The translations under genes were made by a program, and so were the position numbers. 7,869 nucleotides of DNA. Origin: an uncultured Ignavibacteria bacterium. GTDB taxonomy: Bacteria > Bacteroidota > Ignavibacteria > Ignavibacteriales > Melioribacteraceae. The notes below the pieces were generated by a model that ran no database searches, was not told the DNA's origin, and worked only from the letters and a program-made list of their open reading frames with translations. How positions within the stretch are numbered: position 1 is the first letter of the stretch; every line of letters starts with the position of its first letter. The DNA lies in NCBI GenBank assembly GCA_937930275.1, contig CALGLM010000045.1, positions 1 to 7,869 of the forward strand. Reading direction: 5' to 3'. Below, in pieces: positions 1-6,211 of this stretch.

Positions 1-945
1 AAACCTCTGGAAGAAATAGTGGAAGAAATAATATCTTCAATTGATGATATGGGAGATATGCGTTATATTAAATATGTTATAACTCCTATTCAGCGTTTAA
101 ATAAACCCGGATGCGTTATATTAATAGAAGACATAACAAAAGCACGTAATATGGAACAATTGATGATTCAAAGCGAAAAGATGCTTAGCGTAGCCGGCCT
201 TGCGGCAGGAATGGCGCATGAAATAAATAATCCGCTCGGAACAATTGTACAGGGCTGCCAAAATATTTTAAGAAGAGTTAGTCCCGAATTGCCTAAAAAT
301 ATTGAGACAGCAAAAGAACTTGGAATAGATATAAACTTGCTTGAAACGTATTTTGAGCAAAGGCAGATATTTGAAATAATTGAATCTATGCGAAATGCAT
401 CGGCAAAGGCATCCGATATAATTAAAAACATGCTTCAATTTAGCAGAAGAAGTGAATCAAAAAGAGTTCTTTATAGTATTGAGCGACTTATTGACCAAAC
501 AAACGAACTTGCCAACAACGATTATGATTTTAAGAAAAAGTATGACTATAGAAGCATTCGGGTTATAAAAGAATATGAACGGAATTTACCCGAAATTAAA
601 TTTACCGTAACCGAAATGGAACAAGTATTATTTAATTTAATTCGAAATGCCGTTCAAGCTTTAAGAGAAGAAAATAATCAAAATAAAATACCGACAATTT
701 ATTTGCGCGCTTACAAGGACGAAAAGTATTTAAGAATTGAAGTGGAAGATAACGGACCGGGAATACCTGAAAAGATAAAAAGCAGAATATTTGAGCCGTT
801 TTTTACGACCAAAGATATAGGAGAGGGAACAGGTTTAGGATTAAGTGTTTCGTACATGATAATAACCAATAATCATAACGGCTTTTTAGAAGTAGAATCC
901 AAAGAAGGAGCCGGAACTAAATTTATTATTAAATTGCCTTTATAG
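1..945 (+). CDS. PAS-containing sensor histidine kinase, 5' partial
   Basis: This is the C-terminal 314 residues of a sensor histidine kinase; the frame is open to base 1, so the sensory N-terminus lies off the contig (the GTG at 19 is internal). Residue 1 is the codon at base 1. Residues about 15-45 look like the last strands of a PAS domain, ending in a typical E-D-I-T. The DHp domain has the H-box AHEINNPL with the phospho-accepting His at residue 73 (bases 217-219). About 35 extra residues (90-125), including a PELPKN stretch, separate the two DHp helices. The HATPase domain shows the N-box ([10 protein letters not shown], 212-221), G1 (DNGPGIP from 250), F-box (FEPFFTTK) and G2 (GEGTGLGLS from 274). 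All catalytic motifs are intact, so it should autophosphorylate. A stand-alone receiver starts 1 nt after its stop and is its likely partner. The input signal cannot be told. Confidence 0.95.
   Translation, partial: KPLEEIVEEIISSIDDMGDMRYIKYVITPIQRLNKPGCVILIEDITKARNMEQLMIQSEKMLSVAGLAAGMAHEINNPLGTIVQGCQNILRRVSPELPKNIETAKELGIDINLLETYFEQRQIFEIIESMRNASAKASDIIKNMLQFSRRSESKRVLYSIERLIDQTNELANNDYDFKKKYDYRSIRVIKEYERNLPEIKFTVTEMEQVLFNLIRNAVQALREENNQNKIPTIYLRAYKDEKYLRIEVEDNGPGIPEKIKSRIFEPFFTTKDIGEGTGLGLSVSYMIITNNHNGFLEVESKEGAGTKFIIKLPL
8..30 (+). repeat. Short tandem duplication at the contig edge
   Basis: The 11-mer TGGAAGAAATA occurs at 8-18 and again at 20-30, separated by one G, giving a 12-nt period that encodes L-E-E-I V-E-E-I in the kinase frame. 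It lies almost at the contig end. It may be ordinary coding redundancy, since the period is a whole number of codons, or it may have contributed to the assembly break. Confidence 0.6.
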
Positions 946-946
946 T

Positions 947-1321
947 ATGGATAAAACAAAATTATTGATTGTGGATGACGATGAAAAGCTTAGGTTTAAT
1001 CTTCAATTATTTTTTGAAGATGAGGGGTTTAATTGTTTTCCGTTCGAAAGTGCCGAATTAGCACTTAAAGCATTGGAAAATTCTTGCTTTGATGCCGCAA
1101 TTGTTGATTTGAGATTACCCGGAATTAATGGTGAGGAATTTATAATACGGGCATCTGAAATTTGTTCGCATATGAAATGTATTTTATACACGGGAAGCAG
1201 TGATTTTAAACTTACGGATGAATTAAAAAAAATTAACTTTGTAAAAGAAGATATATTCTTAAAACCAATTACCGATATGAGCATCTTACTGAATAGGATA
1301 AATGAAAAAATGAAATTATAA
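947..1321 (+). CDS. Stand-alone response regulator receiver (CheY-like)
   Basis: A single receiver domain of 124 residues with no output domain. The acidic pocket D10-D11-D12 (IVDDDE), phospho-acceptor D54 (AIVDLRLPG), switch Thr82 (ILYTGSS) and Lys106 followed by Pro107 (FLKP) are all present, so it should be phosphorylatable. Its ATG begins one base after the TAG of the upstream kinase, so the two are very probably translated from one message and form a cognate pair. Without a DNA-binding domain it must act by protein contact or pass phosphate onward as a relay intermediate, as single-domain receivers such as Spo0F do. The nearby receiver-kinase hybrid is a possible partner, but that is inference. 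The start is well fixed because the receiver fold begins within five residues of it. Confidence 0.95.
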   Translation: MDKTKLLIVDDDEKLRFNLQLFFEDEGFNCFPFESAELALKALENSCFDAAIVDLRLPGINGEEFIIRASEICSHMKCILYTGSSDFKLTDELKKINFVKEDIFLKPITDMSILLNRINEKMKL

Positions 1322-1330
1322 TTTAAATAA

Positions 1331-1375
1331 TTTTGTTAATGCTATTAATAAGTTAACCAAAACTAAATTTTTTTT
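1331..1375 (+). terminator. Imperfect hairpin plus T-run, weak terminator candidate
   Basis: In the 65-bp gap after the receiver gene, TTTTGTTAA (1331-1339) can pair with TTAACCAAAA (1353-1362) if one C is bulged. A run of eight T (1368-1375) follows five bases later. The stem is almost all A/T and the loop is 13 nt, so intrinsic termination would be weak at best. It could as easily be chance in A+T-rich DNA, leaving the hybrid kinase gene in the same operon. Confidence 0.2.
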
Positions 1376-1386
1376 GGGAAAAATTT

Positions 1387-2598
1387 ATGGAACGCTATCC
1401 AAGTATTAGGTATAGTGATTTAAAAGGTGTGAAGGTGCTTATTGTAGATGATGATGAAGGATTGTGTAATAGTTTAAAGTTTTTATTTGAAGACCATGAT
1501 TGCGATGTTAGAACGGCAAATAACGGAGAAGACGGGCTTAAAATATTTGGGAGTTTTGATCCGGATATTATTTTAGTTGATTTGCATATGCCGGGTATCG
1601 GAGGACATACGGTAATTTCTTCGGTAGCGCGCAACTCGCCAGATACACCCATAATAGTTGTTTCGGGAACCGGAGTAATTAAAGATGCAGTTAGAGCTAT
1701 GAATTTGGGTGCGTGGGAATTTGTTCAAAAACCGATACTACAATTTGAGGAGTTGGAACTATCGGTGCTTAAAGCTTTGGAGCGAAGGGAATTAATTAAA
1801 GAAAATAATGATTATAAAGCTAATCTTGAAAAACTTGTAATAGAAAGAACGGAAAAATTAAAAAAGACTATTGAGGAATTAAATATTGCCAAAGAAAGGG
1901 CTGAACATTCCGATAAGCTTAAGTCTCATTTTTTATCGCAAATATCGCACGAAATTAGAACACCGCTTAACGGTATAATGACCTCGCTATCAATATTGAA
2001 AATGGAATTGGAAGACGCCGGACTAATTGATTTAATTACCGATTTTGAGAGAATAAATAATTCAAGCGAAAGAATAATAAGAACAGTTGAGCTATTATTA
2101 AATATGTCCGAAATTCAAATTGGTACTTATAAAGCAAAAGCTGAAAGAGTATTAATAAATGAAATATTATCCGATGTAGTTAAAAATTATGAACACAAAA
2201 TTAGATTAAAAGGATTATTGCTAAATAGAAATTTTAATGAGGAAATATTTGTTGTAGTTGATAAATATTCGTTAGAGCAAATTATATCCAACCTTATAGA
2301 TAATGCTTATAAATTTACCGAAAACGGGGAAATAAATATTTCGGTAACTAAAAAGAATGAATTAGCAGTGTTAAGTATATGCGATACCGGAATAGGAATA
2401 AGCGAGGAATATTTAACAGAAGTATTTAAACCGTTTAATCAAGAAGATAGTGGTTATACAAGAACTTATGACGGAAACGGTTTGGGACTTCCGTTGGCAA
2501 AAAAATATTGTGAATTAAATAATATTGAGTTAAATATTAAAAGTAAAAAGAATGAAGGAACATGTATCGAGCTGGTCTTTAATTCCTTAAATATTTAA
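1387..2598 (+). CDS. Receiver-histidine kinase hybrid (REC-HisKA-HATPase)
   Basis: A 403-residue soluble protein with the receiver at the N-terminus. REC spans about 15-130: acidic pocket D21-D22-D23, phospho-acceptor D65 (ILVDLHMPG), Ser93 in VVSGTG, and Lys115-Pro116 (FVQKP). A charged helical linker, probably coiled coil, runs from about 125 to 183. HisKA follows with the H-box SHEIRTPLNG and His188. The HATPase domain carries N302/N306 in the N-box, G1 DTGIGIS from 333, F-box FKPF near 347 and G2 GNGLGL at 363-368. There is no membrane segment or sensor domain, so its input is probably phosphorylation of its own receiver by another kinase. It follows the kinase/receiver pair by 65 bp, which suggests a common pathway. 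No HPt domain or DNA-binding output is fused or adjacent. The ATG at 1387 is preceded by GGGAA (1376-1380), the nearest thing here to a ribosome binding site, and it is a poor one. Confidence 0.95.
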   Translation: MERYPSIRYSDLKGVKVLIVDDDEGLCNSLKFLFEDHDCDVRTANNGEDGLKIFGSFDPDIILVDLHMPGIGGHTVISSVARNSPDTPIIVVSGTGVIKDAVRAMNLGAWEFVQKPILQFEELELSVLKALERRELIKENNDYKANLEKLVIERTEKLKKTIEELNIAKERAEHSDKLKSHFLSQISHEIRTPLNGIMTSLSILKMELEDAGLIDLITDFERINNSSERIIRTVELLLNMSEIQIGTYKAKAERVLINEILSDVVKNYEHKIRLKGLLLNRNFNEEIFVVVDKYSLEQIISNLIDNAYKFTENGEINISVTKKNELAVLSICDTGIGISEEYLTEVFKPFNQEDSGYTRTYDGNGLGLPLAKKYCELNNIELNIKSKKNEGTCIELVFNSLNI

Positions 2599-2663
2599 TA
2601 ATCTTCAAAATAATTATGGGAAATAAAAAAATAAAAAATTAACATAAATTAAACATTAATTTG

Positions 2664-2694
2664 TTTGAAATTATTAAAAAATAAGTTAAATTGC
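2664..2694 (+). promoter_or_regulatory. Bacteroidota-type housekeeping promoter candidate
   Basis: TTTG at 2664-2667 is followed after exactly 19 bases by TAAATTGC (2687-2694). This partly matches the Bacteroidota sigma consensus TTTG-N19-TAnnTTTG; the last T and G of the -7 box are not matched. The same DNA can be read as a sigma-70-like TTGAAA, 16-bp spacer, TAAATT. Transcription would begin near 2700, leaving a leader of about 45 nt before the sugar transferase ATG. Such matches are common in A+T-rich gaps. Confidence 0.3.
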
Positions 2695-2698
2695 ATAC

Positions 2699-2712
2699 GG
2701 AATTTAGTTTGC
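2699..2712 (+). promoter_or_regulatory. Sigma-54 (-24/-12) promoter candidate
   Basis: GG at 2699-2700 and GC at 2711-2712 are separated by exactly ten bases, the invariant spacing of RpoN promoters. The -12 half is a full TTGC (2709-2712). The -24 half is weak: CGGAAT where TGGCAC is the consensus. Counting TGGCACG plus TTGC, 7 of 11 positions match. The start point would fall near 2724, giving a leader of about 24 nt before the ATG at 2748. The gap is otherwise very poor in G and C, which makes the coincidence less likely, and rpoN is encoded about 1.4 kb downstream. No activator site could be identified convincingly. Confidence 0.4.
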
Positions 2713-2747
2713 GGGTAAATTGTTTTTTTTAACAACAATAATATTAT

Positions 2748-3422
2748 ATGCTAAATTCTTTATTAAAATCGCGTTCTTTGAAGCGTTTGTTAGACATAGT
2801 TTTTTCTATAATTTTAATAATCTTTTTTTTACCGGTTATTATTATATCTGCGGTTATTATATTTTTTCAATCGTATGAAAACCCTTTTTATACGCAGTAC
2901 AGAGCATTAACATTAGAACAAAAACGCTTCAAAGTTATAAAAATTAAAACATTATTTTCGGGTTCTCACAGTAAAAACGGAAACGTTTTTATTAAAGAAG
3001 ACTTGAAAAAATATATTATTCCTTTCGGTAGATTTTTACGCCATACCGGTTTGGATGAACTGCCTCAATTACTTAATGTAATTAAGGGTGATATGTCTTT
3101 AATAGGACCACGTCCGCTTACAATAGCTGACTTAAATATAATTAAAGAAGCCAACCCTCAATTATATAATTTAAGGAATAATATTACGTTAAAACCCGGT
3201 TTAACGGGGTATTGGCAAATTTACGGTAAAAGACTGGAAGGTGCCGTAAATTTAATCGAAAATGATTTATATTATTCCCAAAAATACGGGCTGGGATTAG
3301 ATTTAAAAATACTTTTTAGCACAATACCTATGGTTTTGTTTGCCAAACACTCCGATGCAATTGATTTTAAGAAAACAACACGCAAAATTGAAAAACTTGA
3401 AAAGTTTTCGTTAAGCGAGTAA
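2748..3422 (+). CDS. Monotopic sugar-1-phosphate transferase (bacterial sugar transferase, PF02397-like)
   Basis: A 224-residue member of the small PglC/WcaJ-core family, which transfers a sugar-1-phosphate from a nucleotide sugar to undecaprenyl phosphate at the inner membrane and so starts lipid-linked glycan, O-antigen or exopolysaccharide synthesis. The family signature is clear: K12-R13-L-L-D16 opening a hydrophobic helix with Pro29 (residues about 14-40, the re-entrant membrane helix), then YTQYR (48-52), GRFLRHTGLDELPQLLNV with the catalytic Asp103-Glu104 dyad, KGDMSLIGPRPL (113-124), and KPGLTGYWQIYGK (149-161). It is full length for the short class and lacks the extra N-terminal membrane region of WcaJ-type enzymes. 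One variation is K-I-K-T-L at 65-69 where K-F-R-T/S-M is usual. No other glycan gene is visible nearby, so the sugar and final polymer are unknown. Its 149-bp upstream gap holds the promoter candidates. Confidence 0.93.
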   Translation: MLNSLLKSRSLKRLLDIVFSIILIIFFLPVIIISAVIIFFQSYENPFYTQYRALTLEQKRFKVIKIKTLFSGSHSKNGNVFIKEDLKKYIIPFGRFLRHTGLDELPQLLNVIKGDMSLIGPRPLTIADLNIIKEANPQLYNLRNNITLKPGLTGYWQIYGKRLEGAVNLIENDLYYSQKYGLGLDLKILFSTIPMVLFAKHSDAIDFKKTTRKIEKLEKFSLSE

Positions 3423-3483
3423 AAAATAGCTAAAATCAATTAAAAATAAGTTCAAAATTAATATTAGACTTTATATTATTAAA

Positions 3484-3510
3484 AATTTTTGTTATTTTAT
3501 AACAAAAATT
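3484..3510. repeat. Perfect A+T-rich palindrome upstream of the DUF3109-rpoN run
   Basis: AATTTTTGTTA (3484-3494) is matched exactly by TAACAAAAATT (3500-3510). Adding the T3495/A3499 pair gives a 12-bp arm with a 3-nt TTT loop. It ends 24 bases before the ATG of the DUF3109 gene. No T-run follows on the plus strand, so it is not a normal forward terminator; only five T follow it on the minus strand. It could be an operator for a dimeric regulator, a leader hairpin affecting translation, or a weak terminator for the sugar transferase message. Which of these applies cannot be told from sequence. Confidence 0.5.
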
Positions 3511-3534
3511 ATTCCAAATTATTTATAGACGAAA

Positions 3535-4101
3535 ATGAACTCAAAATTTATAGAAATAGACGGTAACCTTGTTAATAAAGAAATTTTAGAAGTAAAATTT
3601 ACTTGCGATTTGAATAGTTGTAAAGGTGCTTGTTGTACTTTAGAAAGTGATTACGGTGCACCGATAACTAAAGAAGAACTTGATATTATTGAAAAAAACC
3701 TTGATATTATATTTGACTATATACCCGAATATAGTAAAGCGCTAATAAAAGCCGAAGGTTTTTGGGATATTGAAGATGATTTAATTATGACCAAAAGCAT
3801 TAATAACGAAGATTGCGTTTTTGTTTACTATGAAGGGGATGTTGCGAAATGCGGCATTGAAAAAGCTTATTTTGATAATAAAATTGATTTCAGAAAACCG
3901 ATATCTTGTCATCTATTTCCGATAAGGGTTAATAATTTTGGGCAAGATATTCTTAAGTTTGAAAGATATACCGAATGCCGACAGGCATTGTTAAACGGAA
4001 TACAAACAGACATAAGTATAGCCGAGTTTTGCAAAGATGCATTAATTAGGTTATACGGAAAAAAATGGTACGATAAATTAATAAACGGACGAGGTAAGTA
4101 A
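3535..4101 (+). CDS. DUF3109-family cysteine-rich protein
   Basis: A 188-residue protein that I recognise as DUF3109-like, related to the YkgJ-type CxxxxCxxxCC zinc/iron-binding proteins. Nine cysteines are seen: C24, C29, C33, C34 in the N-terminal cluster (TCDLNSCKGACC), then C94, C106, C125 (ISCHLFPIR), C148 and C166. The pattern C-x4-C-x3-C-C plus C-H-L-F-P-I-R is typical of a metal or Fe-S ligand set. There is no signal peptide or membrane segment, so it should be cytoplasmic. Its biochemical role is not established, to my knowledge. Its TAA shares an A with the rpoN ATG (TAATG), so rpoN translation is probably coupled to it. It may have been kept as the leader gene of the rpoN operon, and a metal- or redox-linked role there would be speculation. 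No Shine-Dalgarno is visible before the ATG. Confidence 0.85.
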   Translation: MNSKFIEIDGNLVNKEILEVKFTCDLNSCKGACCTLESDYGAPITKEELDIIEKNLDIIFDYIPEYSKALIKAEGFWDIEDDLIMTKSINNEDCVFVYYEGDVAKCGIEKAYFDNKIDFRKPISCHLFPIRVNNFGQDILKFERYTECRQALLNGIQTDISIAEFCKDALIRLYGKKWYDKLINGRGK

Positions 4102-5549
4102 TGTTGTCATTAAACTTAAAATTAGGCTTACAGCAAAAACTTTCGCCCCAGCAAATTCAATATCAAAAATTACTTCAATTAAATACACTATCGTTAGAAC
4201 AAAGGATTAAAACTGAACTGGAGCTTAATCCCTTTTTAGAAGAAACTTTGGCGGAAGAATTAGATATATCCCAAAATGAAAACGAAACCGATGACGAAGA
4301 TACCGAAGACGAATATGATTACGAGCAAGACGAATTTGGTATAGAAGATTTTATGAATGACGAAAGTATTGATGAAGGAACTTATGCACAAGAAACGGAA
4401 GAAGAAAGATTACAACCTATTGCGCCTATGCGAGTTTCTTTATCGGATAACTTAATTCAACAATTACGAATGCTTGATTTAAGTGAAGAAGATTTTGCAA
4501 TTGGCGAATTAATAATTCAAAGTTTAGACGGTTCGGGTTATTTTAAGCAAGATTTGGCAAAACTTGTTGACGACTTAAATATGTTTGAAGAGTACTCCGT
4601 TACTATAGAACAAGCAGAAGAAGTATTAAAAAAAATACAAAGGTTAGAGCCGGTAGGAGTTGCTGCACGAACATTACAGGAATGTTTGCTTATTCAATTA
4701 GAAGTATCGTCATTTGATCCCTATTACAGTTATTTAGCCGAAAAAGTGCTTACGGAGTATTATAACGATTTTTTTAATAAAAAGTTTGATAATATCAAAA
4801 AGGGATTAAACTTAACTACAGAAACCTTACGTTCAACCTTGGAAATAATTCAAAAACTAAATCCAAAGCCCGGTGAAGGTAATATTTTAAACGAAAACTC
4901 AAACCAAGTTACACCCGATTTTTTAGTAGAAAAAATAGACGGAAATTATATAGTATCGTTAAATGATAAATACGGTACTTCGGTAACATTAAGCCAAACT
5001 TATTTGGATTATATTAATAGTAATAAAAGGAAAAGAAATCTTTCGGAAAGGGATAAGGAAGCTCATAAATTTTTGCGCGAAAAATACGAATCTGCAAAAT
5101 GGTTTTTAGCTTCAATAGAACAAAGAAGACAAACTTTGCTTAAAATAATGAAAACTATTGTTGCTAAACAACGCGATTTTTTTGAATTGGGTCCAAAAGC
5201 TTTAAAACCGATGATATATAAAGATATTGCCGATGAAATTGAAATGGATATATCCACAATTAGCCGAGTAGTAAACGGTAAATATGTACAAAGCCCGCAA
5301 GGAATACACGAATTGAAATTCTTTTTTAGCGAAGGGCTATCAACAGATGACGGCGATGAGATAAGTAATAGACATATAAGAGAGTTAATAAAAGATATTA
5401 TTGGGGGAGAATCTAAAGAAAATCCTTATAGCGATGATAAAATAGCCGCTATGCTGCAAGAAAAGGGGATACACATAGCAAGGCGAACTGTAGCCAAATA
5501 CAGAGAACAATTAAAATTGCCGGTAGCGAGACTAAGAAAAGAATTATGA
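4101..5549 (+). CDS. rpoN: RNA polymerase sigma-54 factor
   Basis: A 482-residue complete sigma-54, which directs core RNA polymerase to GG-N10-GC promoters and needs an AAA+ activator to melt DNA. Region I (1-48) is the Gln/Leu-rich activator-interaction segment with LQQKLSPQQIQ and LELNPFLEE. Region II (about 51-103) is strongly acidic: 26 of 53 residues are Asp or Glu and only Arg103 is basic. The core-binding domain follows (about 108-300, with LEPVGVAARTLQECL at 182-196 and LNPKPG at 253-258). The helix-turn-helix lies around 373-395 (KDIADEIEMDISTISRVVNGKY), followed by the conserved QGIHELKFFFSEG. The C-terminal RpoN box ARRTVAKYRE (460-469) matches the family motif exactly and should read the -24 element. 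It overlaps the upstream gene by 1 nt and the downstream methyltransferase by 4 nt. No sigma-54 activator is encoded in this window. Confidence 0.98.
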   Translation: MLSLNLKLGLQQKLSPQQIQYQKLLQLNTLSLEQRIKTELELNPFLEETLAEELDISQNENETDDEDTEDEYDYEQDEFGIEDFMNDESIDEGTYAQETEEERLQPIAPMRVSLSDNLIQQLRMLDLSEEDFAIGELIIQSLDGSGYFKQDLAKLVDDLNMFEEYSVTIEQAEEVLKKIQRLEPVGVAARTLQECLLIQLEVSSFDPYYSYLAEKVLTEYYNDFFNKKFDNIKKGLNLTTETLRSTLEIIQKLNPKPGEGNILNENSNQVTPDFLVEKIDGNYIVSLNDKYGTSVTLSQTYLDYINSNKRKRNLSERDKEAHKFLREKYESAKWFLASIEQRRQTLLKIMKTIVAKQRDFFELGPKALKPMIYKDIADEIEMDISTISRVVNGKYVQSPQGIHELKFFFSEGLSTDDGDEISNRHIRELIKDIIGGESKENPYSDDKIAAMLQEKGIHIARRTVAKYREQLKLPVARLRKEL

Positions 5550-6169
5550 GTTACTTAGGGGATATTTTTTTAATAGTCCTGCTGTTTTCGCTTTTTGCAC
5601 TAAGCCACTCGGTTTTAGCATCGTTATGGTTTAAAAACAAACTTGCAGAAGCAATAGGAGAAAAAATTGCTTTTTATAGGGCATTTTATAACTTTATTTC
5701 GTTATTAATTTTTATTGCTGTTTACTATTTAATGCCTAAACCGGATGTAATAATTTACGACTTACAATTTCCGTACGATCTTTTTATATTAGCATTGCAG
5801 TTTTTAAGTTTATTCGGGTTAGTTTACACCGGATTTAAAATAAACGGAAAAGAATTTTTGGGAATTTCCCAAATTAAAAGATATGTGCAGGGTAATTATA
5901 ACACAAAAGACCTTGACGAGATAAACGAATTACGCACAGAAGGTGTTTTTTCGTTTACAAGACACCCCATTTATTTTTTTTCGATTCTGTTTTTAGGATT
6001 ACGACCATATATGGATTTGTTTTATTTTGTGTTTTTTATCTGTTTAACAATTTATTTTTATATTGGTGCATATTTTGAAGAAAAAAAATTAATTAAAATA
6101 TTCGGAGAAAGTTATTTGGAATATCAAAAGAACGTTCCTGCAATATTCCCCGTAAAATTTAGAAAATGA
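5546..6169 (+). CDS. Integral membrane methyltransferase, MddA/NnrU/isoprenylcysteine methyltransferase type
   Basis: A 207-residue hydrophobic protein with about five membrane segments (roughly 5-25, 45-63, 77-97, and two in 142-176). The C-terminal half has the SAM-binding signature of this superfamily: FSFTRHPIYF with Arg139-His140-Pro141, then FEEKKLIKIFGESYLEYQKNVPAIFP with Glu178-Glu179. The N-terminal FALSHSVLASLWFK (17-30) resembles the HS motif region of the MddA (methanethiol S-methyltransferase) and NnrU branch more than eukaryotic-type prenylcysteine enzymes. The substrate is uncertain: methanethiol (giving dimethyl sulfide), another small thiol, a lipid, or a role in NnrU-like nitrogen oxide functions. 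Its ATG lies inside the end of rpoN (ATGA overlap at 5546-5549), so the two are translationally coupled. Codon use looks like its neighbours. Confidence 0.8.
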   Translation: MSYLGDIFLIVLLFSLFALSHSVLASLWFKNKLAEAIGEKIAFYRAFYNFISLLIFIAVYYLMPKPDVIIYDLQFPYDLFILALQFLSLFGLVYTGFKINGKEFLGISQIKRYVQGNYNTKDLDEINELRTEGVFSFTRHPIYFFSILFLGLRPYMDLFYFVFFICLTIYFYIGAYFEEKKLIKIFGESYLEYQKNVPAIFPVKFRK

Positions 6170-6211
6170 AAATAATATATGTGATTTGAGAATTAAATTA
6201 TTAAGATACTT

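Noticed and set aside
19..21. GTG as the start of the first histidine kinase
   Set aside because: The same frame is open upstream to base 1, and the protein begins inside a PAS domain, so the true start is outside the window.
1..40. Adapter contamination at the left end as well
   Set aside because: The first bases do not resemble TruSeq adapter in either orientation and encode a sensible continuation of the kinase frame.
168..431. Minus-strand frame opposite the kinase DHp domain, and similar ones at 1003-1284, 1395-1652 and 5063-5257
   Set aside because: Each is antisense to a gene with unambiguous family motifs and has no motif of its own.
1322..1386. Sigma-54 or housekeeping promoter before the hybrid kinase
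   Set aside because: No GG-N10-GC and no TTTG-N19-TAnnTTTG pair of acceptable quality was found in this 65-bp gap.
2646..2662. AAATTAA-N3-TTAATTT dyad upstream of the sigma-54 candidate, as an activator binding site
   Set aside because: Seven-bp A/T-only dyads are expected by chance in a gap of this composition; nothing else supports an activator site.
2720..2735. TTGTT-T6-AACAA mini hairpin just before the sugar transferase
   Set aside because: A five-bp A+T stem around a T-run is too weak and too common in this DNA to call a terminator or operator.
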